Origin: Bacillus sp. CHD6a
GTDB lineage: Bacteria > Bacillota > Bacilli > Bacillales > Bacillaceae_I
Length of the DNA stretch: 64,000 bases
Reading direction: 5' to 3'
Assembly (NCBI RefSeq): GCF_001293645.1
Contig: NZ_LBMD01000012.1
Location: 62,001 to 126,000, forward strand
Each line of letters opens with the position of its first letter. Position 1 is the stretch's first letter. Under the pieces are notes generated by a model. That model did not search any database. It was given only the letters and a program-made list of their open reading frames with translations, and had not been told where the DNA came from. The position numbers and the translations under genes were made by a program. Below, piece after piece: positions 1-8,369 of the stretch.

Positions 1-873
1 ACCATAATAACGAAACTCACTATTCAGGTCATCTTCTATAATGTACCGATTACCATTCATTGCCCAATTAATTAGCTCTAATCTTTGCTTAACAGGCATC
101 ACATATCCCATCGGAATTTGATGACTAGGTGTAACATAAACCAATTTGGCCTCGCTATCTTCTAGCGCTTTTAGATCAATTCCTTTAACTCCTACTGGAA
201 TCAATTGCACATTGTAGCCGAGTAACTCAAATACCTGTCTAGCTGCATAATACCCAGGGTTTTCAAAAGCTACGGTTTGACCATCAATGCCAATCATCTG
301 ACAGAGTAAGTTTAGTAAATATTGAGTATGAGATCCAATAACTATTTGTTCCTCCGTACATTGAACCCCTCTTGACTGTCTGATATAAGAAGCAATTTCT
401 CTCCTCAGACCAACCTCTCCTTGAGGGTGACCAAAGAAGAAAACTTCTTCATGCTGCTCCTTCAAACATTGATTAGTGATACGCTTCCAAACTGATAGAG
501 GAAAATGATTCGTGTCGACGCGATTTCCTGAAAAATCAAATTCTATCTCGCAAAAAGGCTCAACTTCTTTACTGACTTCTGTTTCTTCAAGGTTCACCAG
601 CTGTCCTTCAAATAAATCCGTATGGAGTTGTTGAATGTAATAACCACTTCTTTTTTTACTAGAAATATAGCCTTCTGAATCTAGCCTCTCATACGCAGCC
701 TCTATTGTATTTCGGCTTACTGATAAAAGTGAAGACATATAGCGAACAGAGGGCAATTTCTGATTAGCCTTCAAGGATCCATTCAGGATTTCTTCCCTGA
801 TGCCATTATAAACTTGTTCATAGAGTGGCATATTCGACTTCTTATCTATAGGTATTAACACCTCATTCAACAT
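1..873 (-). CDS. MocR/GabR-type PLP-dependent regulator, C-terminus cut by window edge
   Basis: GntR-type winged helix fused to an aminotransferase-I fold. Such proteins are PLP-responsive transcription activators or repressors. The ATG at 873 follows GAGGTGA. Reading leftward gives 291 residues with no stop before the window edge; the family is usually about 460-480 residues, so the catalytic-lysine part is missing. The N-terminal 75 residues carry the helix-turn-helix (LPSVRYMSSLLSVSRNTIEA). From about residue 110 the aminotransferase fold begins, with the conserved VYVTPSHQIPMGYVMP stretch and a YIIEDDLNSEFR segment holding the PLP-ring aspartate. It is transcribed divergently from the metallo-hydrolase at 1253, a usual arrangement for a regulator and a target, but the target is not shown by sequence. 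Confidence 0.85.
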   Translation of the reverse strand, partial: MLNEVLIPIDKKSNMPLYEQVYNGIREEILNGSLKANQKLPSVRYMSSLLSVSRNTIEAAYERLDSEGYISSKKRSGYYIQQLHTDLFEGQLVNLEETEVSKEVEPFCEIEFDFSGNRVDTNHFPLSVWKRITNQCLKEQHEEVFFFGHPQGEVGLRREIASYIRQSRGVQCTEEQIVIGSHTQYLLNLLCQMIGIDGQTVAFENPGYYAARQVFELLGYNVQLIPVGVKGIDLKALEDSEAKLVYVTPSHQIPMGYVMPVKQRLELINWAMNGNRYIIEDDLNSEFRYYG

Positions 874-1252
874 AACTCACCTCATTTAGTAACATCTTTC
901 TCTTTATTTACGATATTCTTATTTTATTTTGTATTAAGGTGTCTGTCACCACCCAGATTTCTGTCAAATAATTAGGCAATTCTAGAGTGGTGAAAGGCAT
1001 GTTAGAGAATCTTTTTTCAATAAGATTAGTTTTTTCAACGGGACAGATCACCTTATATATCATGTAGTAGATATAATAGCAAAAAATGATAGGATCTAAC
1101 TTATATTCATACTGATCACCAAACAGTTAAAGTTAAGGATTCTTCTTTAGGTGCTTCCAAGAAACCGTAGTATAATGAATGTCATGCTAACAAATCTGGT
1201 ACTATTATGATAAATAATTACTTAGAAATAAGAGGAAGGACTATAAAAAATA
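874..1252. other. Divergent intergenic region
   Basis: This AT-rich spacer of about 380 bases lies between the divergent MocR-type gene and the metallo-hydrolase gene. It must hold both promoters. I could not assign a convincing -35/-10 pair or a direct-repeat MocR operator. A small GGTG/CACC arm pair occurs near 938-950. Confidence 0.4.
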
Positions 1253-2344
1253 ATGATTTATTTGTTCATATCTTTCATGATATTAATGGTGGTAGCCTCG
1301 TTCATAATCTTCCATCCAGTATTCGGTGGAAATCCAACTAGCGAGCAGAAAAAACAATATACTAAATTTGATAATTATGTGAATGGGAAGTTTGTTAATC
1401 AAGTACCTACTAAGATGACAATGAATGTATCTGACTTCTTCTCCATGATGAAAGATTCTTTTTTTGGTGCCAAAGATCGTAAACCTGCTGGTCCATTGCC
1501 GATTTCTCCGATTGATTGGAACAAAATAAAGAGTGAAGCAGATAGTGTAACTTGGTTTGGGCATTCAGCTTTTTTAATCAGTCTTGACAATAAAAAAATG
1601 CTGGTGGATCCGATGCTTGGTTCCGTTGCGTCACCATTTTCTTTTATAGGTAGTAAAAGGTACAGTGAAGATATGCTGCATATTTTGGAGGAAATGCCGC
1701 CAATTGATGCTGTTTTTATTAGCCATGATCATTATGATCACTTAGATTACCCATCTATCCGAAAGTTAAAGGATAAGGTTGGCCATTTCTTCGTTCCTTG
1801 TGGTGTAAGTGCCCATTTAGTTCGTTGGGGAGTTTCAAAGGACAAGATAACAGAGCTTAATTGGTGGGATGAATTGGAGTTTCAAGGTCTGACGATTAGC
1901 TTAACTCCATCCAAGCACTTCTCTGGGAGAGGGTTGTTTAATCGAGATACGACTTTGTGGGGTGGTTGGGTAATACATGGGAAACAGACCCGTTTTTATA
2001 CAAGTGGAGATGGTGGCTATGATGCTCATTTTAAGGAAATTGGAGAAAAATACGGTCCATTTACTATCTCGTTAATGGAAGGTGGGCAATATGACCGTCG
2101 CTGGTCATGGGTTCATATGACACCTGAAGAAGCGGTACAAGCCCATCTAGACGTAAATGGGGGAGATATGATGCTCATTCATTGGGGAGCTTTTACTCTT
2201 GCTTATCACGGTTGGACAGAACCTATTGAACGTGCTGTAACGGAGGCAAAAAAAGCGGATCTTAATCTCTTGTCTCCTCGAATTGGTGAGACAATCCTAT
2301 TAAACGGAGAGTTAACAACCAATAATTCGGAATGGTGGAAATAA
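1253..2344 (+). CDS. MBL-fold metallo-hydrolase (NAPE-PLD-like), membrane anchored
   Basis: A 363-residue zinc hydrolase of the metallo-beta-lactamase superfamily, in the branch resembling N-acyl-phosphatidylethanolamine phospholipase D and UlaG. Residues 1-20 form an uncleaved signal anchor, so the catalytic domain probably faces outward. The metal-binding HxHxDH motif is at residues 158-163 (HDHYDH). Further ligands are likely in KHFSGRG, the SGDGGYD segment and LIHWGAF near the C-terminus. Upstream AAGAGGAAGG lies about 13 bases before the ATG, a long spacing. It is a single-gene unit divergent from the MocR-type regulator. The substrate cannot be read from sequence; phospholipid or N-acyl lipid cleavage is only a family guess. 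Confidence 0.85.
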   Translation: MIYLFISFMILMVVASFIIFHPVFGGNPTSEQKKQYTKFDNYVNGKFVNQVPTKMTMNVSDFFSMMKDSFFGAKDRKPAGPLPISPIDWNKIKSEADSVTWFGHSAFLISLDNKKMLVDPMLGSVASPFSFIGSKRYSEDMLHILEEMPPIDAVFISHDHYDHLDYPSIRKLKDKVGHFFVPCGVSAHLVRWGVSKDKITELNWWDELEFQGLTISLTPSKHFSGRGLFNRDTTLWGGWVIHGKQTRFYTSGDGGYDAHFKEIGEKYGPFTISLMEGGQYDRRWSWVHMTPEEAVQAHLDVNGGDMMLIHWGAFTLAYHGWTEPIERAVTEAKKADLNLLSPRIGETILLNGELTTNNSEWWK

Positions 2345-2454
2345 CTCAATAAATTATCTTTTGGAGAATAAAACGACCCAAAAATATCGTACTGTTCCAA
2401 GAAACAGGTGTAAAAAAGGTATACTAGTAATACGAACCATTTAGGAGGAGAAAT

Positions 2455-2817
2455 ATGATTACTAATATAGGTACTGTTGCTGTATATGTGGAAGACCAGC
2501 AAAAAGCGAAGGAATTTTGGACAAGAAAAGTTGGCTTTGAGGTTATTGCGGAGCATCCTATGGGACCTGAAGCTTTTTGGTTAGAAGTTGCTCCAAAAGG
2601 TGCTCAAACGCGTCTGGTAATCTATCCGATACAAATGATGCAAGGGTCAGAAAATATGAAAGCATCGATTGTATTTGAATGTGATGATGTTATGAAGACG
2701 TATAATACCATGAAAGAAAACGGTGTAAGTTTTAAAGGGGAACCAACAGAAATGCAGTGGGGTACGTTTGTGCAGTTTAGCGACGAAGATGGAAATGAGT
2801 TCTTATTTAAAGGTTGA
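2455..2817 (+). CDS. VOC (glyoxalase/dioxygenase-like) family protein
   Basis: A 120-residue single vicinal-oxygen-chelate protein. It has the usual VOC pattern: GTVAVYVEDQQKAKEFWTRKVGFEV at the start, an internal VFECDDV strand, and the closing WGTFVQFSDEDGNEF strand with the metal-site glutamate region. AGGAGGAGAAAT precedes the ATG closely. It probably acts as a homodimer on a small molecule (glyoxalase-, fosfomycin- or bleomycin-type chemistry), but the family is too broad to name a substrate. A strong terminator follows at 2824. Confidence 0.85.
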   Translation: MITNIGTVAVYVEDQQKAKEFWTRKVGFEVIAEHPMGPEAFWLEVAPKGAQTRLVIYPIQMMQGSENMKASIVFECDDVMKTYNTMKENGVSFKGEPTEMQWGTFVQFSDEDGNEFLFKG

Positions 2818-2823
2818 GTAGGC

Positions 2824-2862
2824 AAGGACAGGTACATGAAATTACCTGTCCTTCTTTTTTTT
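2824..2862 (+). terminator. Intrinsic terminator after VOC gene
   Basis: A perfect 11-bp stem (AAGGACAGGTA pairing with TACCTGTCCTT) with an 8-base loop, followed by C and eight Ts. It ends transcription of the VOC gene. Confidence 0.9.
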
Positions 2863-2944
2863 GCTAAGGTTTTCTGGTACCCTAGCTCCGATTCCGTCGT
2901 AATGTGTCATATTATAGATAAACGAAAAAATAATAAAGGGATTT

Positions 2945-3790
2945 ATGGTTGGGATGTGGAAAGGAGAAAATAGTAAAAAATCAGGAATAGGCGGGAAGCA
3001 GATGGATGTAGTCAAGCAGTTAGAGGAACTAAATTTCGCCCTTTTACAATCTTTTTCTAATAGAAAAGACTTACCGTGGGGTGTCATGTTCTGGAATGAA
3101 GACCAACCAGACTATTATGATGCCAATCATGCCCGGGTAAGTGAATCACCAGATCAGCCGGAAAAGATAATCGATGAGGTGATTTCTTTTTATAAACAAA
3201 TACACGTTACACCTAGATTTTATTTATATAACATAGAATCTTTGACCTCCTTTATCCATCTATTAAAAGAGAAGGGCTTTCAGTTTGAAGATTTTCCGGA
3301 GCTCATTCAGCAATGGGATGGAGAGGTGACCCCATTAACAGTGAATAAAAATATCACGATTGAGAAGGTAACCGCTACGAATTATGCAGAAGCGGTAGAG
3401 GTGGAATGTCAGATAGAGGAATTTGGAGGGAGATCCGTCCGAGAAAAAGCCTTTGAAACGGAATTTAACGATAGTCGTTATACGCATTTCCTATTAAGGT
3501 ATGATGGAAAGCCGTGTTCCACAGCTTGCTTATTTGTTCATGAGGATCAAGGGCGCGTAGAAAGTGTCGCGACCATCGAAGCCTATAGAGGTAAAGGGTT
3601 AATTGGTTTATTGCTACAACGTATTCAACAAGAAGCCCAAACCCTTCAATTAGAAAAACTTTGGATTTACCCCATCACGAAAAGAGTCGAAAAGGTGTAT
3701 AGTCGTTACGGTTTTTCTAAAGCCTTAACCATACAGACAGGTCATGCATTTCTAGGTGGGAAAGGAATTAAAGAGATTCAAGGACGTTAG
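2945..3790 (+). CDS. GNAT family N-acetyltransferase
   Basis: A 281-residue protein with a C-terminal GNAT fold at about residues 130-275. The acetyl-CoA loop is visible as the basic-glycine stretch EAYRGKGLIGLLLQRIQ, preceded by the VESVATIE strand and followed by WIYPITKRVEKVYSRYGF. The first half (GVMFWNEDQPDYYDANHARV) is typical of longer Bacillus GNAT proteins with an N-terminal extension. AAAGGG lies four bases before the ATG at 2945. An in-frame ATG at 3002 would remove a 19-residue hydrophilic leader and may be the true start. The acceptor substrate is unknown. Confidence 0.8.
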   Translation: MVGMWKGENSKKSGIGGKQMDVVKQLEELNFALLQSFSNRKDLPWGVMFWNEDQPDYYDANHARVSESPDQPEKIIDEVISFYKQIHVTPRFYLYNIESLTSFIHLLKEKGFQFEDFPELIQQWDGEVTPLTVNKNITIEKVTATNYAEAVEVECQIEEFGGRSVREKAFETEFNDSRYTHFLLRYDGKPCSTACLFVHEDQGRVESVATIEAYRGKGLIGLLLQRIQQEAQTLQLEKLWIYPITKRVEKVYSRYGFSKALTIQTGHAFLGGKGIKEIQGR

Positions 3791-3793
3791 AAA

Positions 3794-3815
3794 GAGAATT
3801 GTTTCTCCTTTTTAG
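3794..3815 (+). terminator. Weak terminator after GNAT gene
   Basis: A short GAGAA/TTCTC stem with a 4-base loop, followed by CCTTTTT. It is weak but well placed just after the stop codon. Confidence 0.4.
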
Positions 3816-3897
3816 CAATGAAAGATGTTGCTATGGAACTCACTGTGCATACTAAAAGCCTGCCAAGGGTAAACCTCAACTAAAAAGGATGATCTCT

Positions 3898-4344
3898 ATG
3901 GCTTTCGATTATGATTTGGACTTTGAGAAAATAGACTTTCGTAAGAATCCTGAACTGTATAGGGTTGGCAGGGGAGAACAGGGCGTTCTTCTGGTGGAAC
4001 CTTATAAAAGTGAAATCTTGCAGCATTGGCGCTTTAAGAACCCGGAAATTGCGGAGGAGTCATCCGATAAAATCTATCAGATGTTTCTTGATTATAAGGA
4101 AAAAGATGATTTTGTCGGGATGGACATGGCAAGGAAATTCCTGCAGATGGGTTATACACGAGCCCGCCGCTACACTAATTATAAAGGCGGAAAGAAATAT
4201 GACGAGAATGGCAAGGTAAACGAAAGGAAGATTGACCCCGTTAAAGCTGAATCAGCGGCCATTTTCAAGGAAAAATGGAAGCTTGCGAGAGAGGATAAGG
4301 AATATCTTAAAAGCAAAAAAGATCACCAGCAGAAATATGGATAA
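3898..4344 (+). CDS. DUF4385 family protein
   Basis: A 148-residue soluble protein beginning MAFDYDLDFEKIDFRKNPELYRVGRGEQG. I recognise this as the DUF4385 family, found in Bacillus and other bacteria and of unknown function. It is highly charged, with a basic C-terminal helix rich in K and E and no membrane segment. AAAGGATGAT lies four bases before the ATG at 3898. An ATG at 3889 sits inside this ribosome binding site and is unlikely. It is a single-gene unit. Confidence 0.75.
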   Translation: MAFDYDLDFEKIDFRKNPELYRVGRGEQGVLLVEPYKSEILQHWRFKNPEIAEESSDKIYQMFLDYKEKDDFVGMDMARKFLQMGYTRARRYTNYKGGKKYDENGKVNERKIDPVKAESAAIFKEKWKLAREDKEYLKSKKDHQQKYG

Positions 4345-4422
4345 AGAAGAGCAGCAGCAGGGCAAGGAATAGGTTTTGCTCCTATGCTTTGCTATTAAAA
4401 TTGTTGATTTTTGCAGCAACCT

Positions 4423-4559
4423 AGCTGTTGATTGGAGCAAAAGGCGAGGACTCCTGAGGGAGATAGCGCTAGGTGGAGACCCCGCAGGCGTAGCCGAGGA
4501 GGCTCACGTCAGGCCCTAGGAAAGCGAAGCCATTTGCGGAAATAAACAGCGGTGTTTAA
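4423..4559 (+). repeat. GC-rich interspersed repeat, copy 1
   Basis: This starts AGCTGTTGATTGGAGC and ends AAACAGCGGTGTTTA, with CTCCTGAGGGAGATAGCGCT and GGAGACCCCGCAGG inside. It closely matches the copy at 62262-62399 and, in reverse, that at 37634-37770. The ends are roughly inverted (GCTGTTGAT against ATAAACAGC) and the centre is rich in self-complementary GC tracts, so the transcript would fold. Such elements are widespread between genes in Bacillaceae. No protein is encoded. Confidence 0.85.
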
Positions 4560-4580
4560 CAAAGCCTTTAAAATAAATAG

Positions 4581-4625
4581 TAGAAAAGCGAGTAAACTAG
4601 ATAATTAAGTTTACTCGCTTTCTAT
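4581..4625 (-). terminator. Terminator after penicillin acylase gene
   Basis: A 14-bp perfect stem (AAAGCGAGTAAACT at 4585-4598 with AGTTTACTCGCTTT at 4608-4621) and a 9-base loop. On the minus strand it is followed by TTTT. It lies just after the stop of the minus-strand gene. Confidence 0.85.
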
Positions 4626-4637
4626 ATGCTTTACTAT

Positions 4638-7037
4638 TTATTTTGGCTGTAAAACTAGCACCTTAGCTTCCTCGCGATACTCATCACTCATCAATGTCTG
4701 ATGATATCTTCCTTCCGTCCAATCATACATCTGGTCATGATACCAAGGACTCATCACATGCCCTGACTGACCTGGACCGACAACATTATAGCTCTCTAGG
4801 GGATTTTTCATGTCCACAATTGTTCTCCAGGCGGCACCGTGGTTTACTTTTCCAGTTTCACTATTCCAGCCAGCAGCTCCAACGGTCACCCTACTTCCTC
4901 TCATTGGAATAGACCCTTTTCGGTTGAAGAGGAGGTGTAAAGGATTCACTCCCGACAATGGATGAGAAAACTCGGCGGCATGCACTTCTCCCCATTTCCA
5001 ATTAGCGGGCTTTTCTCCTTGGAAGTCAGCCGCTCGATTAACAGCATTTGTTAGAGATTCCTGCACAACGTTTTGTAAACCGCCTTTTTCCGTAATCCAG
5101 ATTCCTGCCTCTCCTTGATGTGCTTCCCGAATCAGTTGGTCTACCACATTTCCTTTTCCTGCAAAGAGTTTTAGCACGTCTTCACTAATCTCATCATGAA
5201 ACAACAAGTTAGCGATCTCTTCCATCCAAAAGTGGAAGAGTAGGGGAGCAGCTAAATCAGTGCTATCTGTGAACTCCCAATTTTTAAATGTTTCAATAGC
5301 CTCTCTATCCATTTCTCTAAGTTTAGAAACATCTGTATTCTTTAATAGTATAGGGACAAACTCTTCGGCTTGGAGATTATAATGGTCGAATTGAAGTTGC
5401 ATCATGTCATCTACATTTAACTTCTCTTTAGATTCTAGAACGTCTTGAATTCTTTGCTGACGGTATGGTTGAGCCCAAATGTTCGAAATATGGTACGGAT
5501 ACTCCTCTCCCGCCACTTTGTAGTTTGCTGTTGCAATGTAACCTTCTTTGGGGTTTACAACGGTTGGAAGCTCATCCCACGGTATATATCCTTCCCATTC
5601 ATATTCATCCGTCCAACCTGGTACCGGAAGTAAGCTATCTCCTTTCTTTCGAATGGGAATAAGTCCATTCGCGCGGTATGCTATCGTTCCATCTGTAGAA
5701 GCAAAGACGAAATTCTGCGCTGGTGTGTGAAAGTATGTTAAAGCTTCTTTAAACTCCTCCCAGTTGGTTGCTTTGCTAAATTTGAGCACAGCTTCGAGCT
5801 CCGTGGAAGGTTCTAGTGCCGTCCATTTCATAGCAAGTGCGGTATTCGCTTCTTCGTAATGTGCGAACTCAGACATAATGGGGCCGTGTCTTGTCACTAC
5901 TACCTCATAATCTAGTGGATTTTCATCTTTAATAAAAATCTTTTCCTCTATTATTTCAGCTGGCTCCCATTTGTCGTTATACAAGAATTCATGCTTGTTA
6001 TCTGGATTGCGTTTTTCTATGTAGAGATCCTGTACGTCCGGTCCAACGTTCGTCACACCCCAAGAGATTGCTTCATTTCGGCCAAGTATAATACCGGGAA
6101 TTCCTGCAAAAATGACACCACTAACGTTAATGTCTGGGGATTGCAAATGAGTTTCATACCATATTGCAGGAGTTGCCAGTCCAAGATGAGGGTCATCTGC
6201 TAATATCGGGAAGCCGGATTCAGATCTTTCACCACTTACTACCCAATTATTACTCCCATTAAATTCGTGTGGGATAACCGCTCCTGCAAAGCTTTTTCCA
6301 ATATCAATGGTAGAGTCTTTTACTGCTTGGATAATGGTAGGACCATCTTCCGGATAGCTTGGAAAAAGTTCTAGCGCTTTGTCCTCAGGGAAGTTTTGAA
6401 TGAGATGATGACGAAACGCTTGCCCTTCCCAATGCCCTCCAAGGTCAAAGGCCATGTATTTTCCAATCGTAAGAGAATCCAGTTCAGACCACTCTTCTGG
6501 TTCATACCCCAATATTGTAAATTCAATAGGTAGGGTTTTGGCTGTTTTCGCCTGTTTAATATACTGATTCACTCCTTTTGCATAGGAGGCTAATGCGTTC
6601 CTTGCTTCTTCAGAATAAAGATCGAGCGACTTTTCTGCAGCTCTTCTTAATCCTAATGTTCTAAAAAATTTATCCCGCTCAAGTGCTTGTTTGCCTACAA
6701 TCTCACTTAACATACCGGATGCTTGTCTTCTACTTAAATCCATTTGAAAAATTCGATCTTGTGCTGTTACATAACCTTGTGTAAAGAATAGGTCATGCTG
6801 ATTTTTTGCTTCGATATGAGGGGTACCTGCCTCATCCCGGTAGACGCTAACTACTTCTATTAGTCCACTTACTTCAATCTTCCCTTCTGTTTGCGGTACA
6901 CTCTTATTTAGAAGCCAAAACAAGTAACTAAATGCCACAATAGCAAGAAATAGAATGATTAATGCTACCGATATAGTGACTTGCCATCGTTTTTTTCTAG
7001 GCCATATTCGAAACTTTTTCTTTATTACAACCTCCAA
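4638..7037 (-). CDS. Penicillin acylase family Ntn-hydrolase
   Basis: A 799-residue membrane-anchored precursor of the penicillin/acyl-homoserine-lactone acylase family. These enzymes cleave amide bonds of penicillin G or N-acyl compounds after autocatalytic processing. A basic N-terminus and one transmembrane segment (about residues 20-43) place the enzyme outside the membrane. Glycine 261 and serine 262 in FNGSNNWVVSG mark the expected autoproteolytic site, making Ser262 the beta-chain nucleophile. The ILADDPHLGLATPAIWYETHL stretch is typical of the beta chain, and the total length fits an alpha-spacer-beta precursor. The start is TTG at 7037, seven bases after AAAGGGGG; no in-frame ATG lies nearby. 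It is monocistronic, with a terminator at 4581. Its natural substrate is unknown; quorum-signal or cell-wall amide cleavage are possible. Confidence 0.88.
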   Translation of the reverse strand: MEVVIKKKFRIWPRKKRWQVTISVALIILFLAIVAFSYLFWLLNKSVPQTEGKIEVSGLIEVVSVYRDEAGTPHIEAKNQHDLFFTQGYVTAQDRIFQMDLSRRQASGMLSEIVGKQALERDKFFRTLGLRRAAEKSLDLYSEEARNALASYAKGVNQYIKQAKTAKTLPIEFTILGYEPEEWSELDSLTIGKYMAFDLGGHWEGQAFRHHLIQNFPEDKALELFPSYPEDGPTIIQAVKDSTIDIGKSFAGAVIPHEFNGSNNWVVSGERSESGFPILADDPHLGLATPAIWYETHLQSPDINVSGVIFAGIPGIILGRNEAISWGVTNVGPDVQDLYIEKRNPDNKHEFLYNDKWEPAEIIEEKIFIKDENPLDYEVVVTRHGPIMSEFAHYEEANTALAMKWTALEPSTELEAVLKFSKATNWEEFKEALTYFHTPAQNFVFASTDGTIAYRANGLIPIRKKGDSLLPVPGWTDEYEWEGYIPWDELPTVVNPKEGYIATANYKVAGEEYPYHISNIWAQPYRQQRIQDVLESKEKLNVDDMMQLQFDHYNLQAEEFVPILLKNTDVSKLREMDREAIETFKNWEFTDSTDLAAPLLFHFWMEEIANLLFHDEISEDVLKLFAGKGNVVDQLIREAHQGEAGIWITEKGGLQNVVQESLTNAVNRAADFQGEKPANWKWGEVHAAEFSHPLSGVNPLHLLFNRKGSIPMRGSRVTVGAAGWNSETGKVNHGAAWRTIVDMKNPLESYNVVGPGQSGHVMSPWYHDQMYDWTEGRYHQTLMSDEYREEAKVLVLQPK

Positions 7038-7143
7038 AGCCTAACCCCCTTTTTATAAAAGCGCTTACAACTACCCGATAAGCATTTTGATATTTTTGAA
7101 TAGTTAGATTTATTATAGCATGGGTTTTTACAACCAAGGGCAT

Positions 7144-7172
7144 AAAAAAAAGTACGGGGGGAAAACCCGTAC
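7144..7172 (-). terminator. Terminator after siderophore-binding protein gene
   Basis: GTACGGG (7152-7158) pairs with CCCGTAC (7166-7172) around a 7-base loop. On the minus strand a run of eight Ts follows. It terminates the binding-protein transcript. Confidence 0.88.
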
Positions 7173-7184
7173 CTTACTTAATCA

Positions 7185-8177
7185 TTATTCAGCTGAGAAG
7201 ATTTCTTCAATCTCATCTAGCATGAGATTTGCAGCTTTTACACCACCAGCAGTGTTCCAGATGATGTCACTTACTTTGTGCGCATTTCCTTCTTTAGCAG
7301 CAGTTAGGTTTTGCCAAAGTGGATCGTTGGTCCATTCTTCTTCTATTGCAACTGAATCTGCATATGTGAAGTAAAATAGTTTATCTGCATCCATTTTAGG
7401 AATCAATTCTTTGTCTACTTCTACAGCAAAGTTACCCATTTTGTTGTCTGCTGTAAATAGTTCTTCTTGGTGTGCCGCACGTTTGAAACCAATTTGGTCA
7501 AGAACAACTCCAGAGAAAGAATCAGTCCAGTAAATACGTGTTGGACGAGAGCTGAAACGAACTACAGAAACTTCTTGGTTTACTTTATCTCCAAGCTTTG
7601 CTTTTAGATCTTCCACTTTCTTATCATATGCAGCAATTACTTCTTTTCCTTTTTCTTCTTGATTCAAAGCTTTAGCATATAATTCAAAGTTAATTTTCCA
7701 ATCACCAGCCAGGTCCTCAGCGAAGACAGTTGGAGCAATTGCATTTAATTGATCGTACATTGCTTCTTGGCGGACTTTGTTACCGATGATTAAATCTGGT
7801 TTTAATTCTGCAATTTTCTCAATGTTTACTTCGATTTCATCCCCAACAACTTCAACGCCTTCCATGTCCGCGCTGATGTGCTCATACCAAGGATCTTGAT
7901 CCCAAGACATTACAGCACCTATGGGTTTTACATCAAGTGCCAATAATGCTTCAGTTCCTTCGTTCGTTAAGATAACTACACGCTCTGGAGTTTTCTCTAA
8001 TTCCGTCGTACCCATCGCATGTTCGACTGTATAGTTAGTAGGTTCTGTTGTTGCTTCCGTTGCTTCATTAGAATTGTTTGATGAATTGTTTGAAGCGTTG
8101 TTATTCGTATTACCGCAAGCAGCCAACACTAATAGTGTTAACATTGCTATAGCTAATGACCAAAATTTTCTTTTCAT
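7185..8177 (-). CDS. yfiY: Iron-siderophore ABC transporter substrate-binding lipoprotein (YfiY-like)
   Basis: A 330-residue class III (FecB/BtuF-fold) binding lipoprotein. The signal peptide ends LLVLAAC with lipid-modified Cys21, followed by an Asn/Ser-rich linker. The fold is shown by the RVVILTNEGTEALLALDVKPIGA first strand and KPDLIIGNKVRQEAMYDQL. It delivers ferric hydroxamate or carboxylate siderophore to the membrane permease. It is divergent from two FecCD-type permeases, exactly as B. subtilis yfiY faces yfiZ-yfhA, which supports the orthology. A perfect Fur palindrome lies upstream at 8215. No ATPase gene is at this locus; an ATPase encoded elsewhere (YusV in B. subtilis) would energise it, and the homologue at 53704-54549 is a candidate. 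B. subtilis YfiY binds schizokinen/arthrobactin; the same ligand here is an inference. Confidence 0.88.
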   Translation of the reverse strand: MKRKFWSLAIAMLTLLVLAACGNTNNNASNNSSNNSNEATEATTEPTNYTVEHAMGTTELEKTPERVVILTNEGTEALLALDVKPIGAVMSWDQDPWYEHISADMEGVEVVGDEIEVNIEKIAELKPDLIIGNKVRQEAMYDQLNAIAPTVFAEDLAGDWKINFELYAKALNQEEKGKEVIAAYDKKVEDLKAKLGDKVNQEVSVVRFSSRPTRIYWTDSFSGVVLDQIGFKRAAHQEELFTADNKMGNFAVEVDKELIPKMDADKLFYFTYADSVAIEEEWTNDPLWQNLTAAKEGNAHKVSDIIWNTAGGVKAANLMLDEIEEIFSAE

Positions 8178-8214
8178 TTCTTTTATCCCCCTGTGCTAAT
8201 TATGTATAAATAAT

Positions 8215-8233
8215 GTTGATAATCATTATCAAC
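8215..8233. promoter_or_regulatory. Fur box upstream of yfiY
   Basis: GTTGATAATCATTATCAAC is a perfect 9-1-9 inverted repeat and matches the Fur consensus TGATAATNATTATCA completely. It predicts iron-dependent repression of yfiY and possibly of the divergent permeases. Confidence 0.93.
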
Positions 8234-8287
8234 TACTTATCACATTCACTATAATATGGGAAGATCAATTTACTGTCAATATTAAAT

Positions 8288-8308
8288 TGAAAATAATTCT
8301 CATTATCA
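8288..8308. promoter_or_regulatory. Second Fur box, proximal to yfiZ
   Basis: TGAAAATAATTCTCA matches the 7-1-7 Fur pattern with two mismatches (reverse complement TGAGAATTATTTTCA) and is extended by TTATCA. It lies about 60 bases before the permease start, and probably represses the yfiZ-yfhA promoter. Confidence 0.75.
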
Positions 8309-8369
8309 TTGACGCTTTTTTTAATATCTTCTAAACTGGTAATAGACATAAATTAGGATGGTAGAAAAA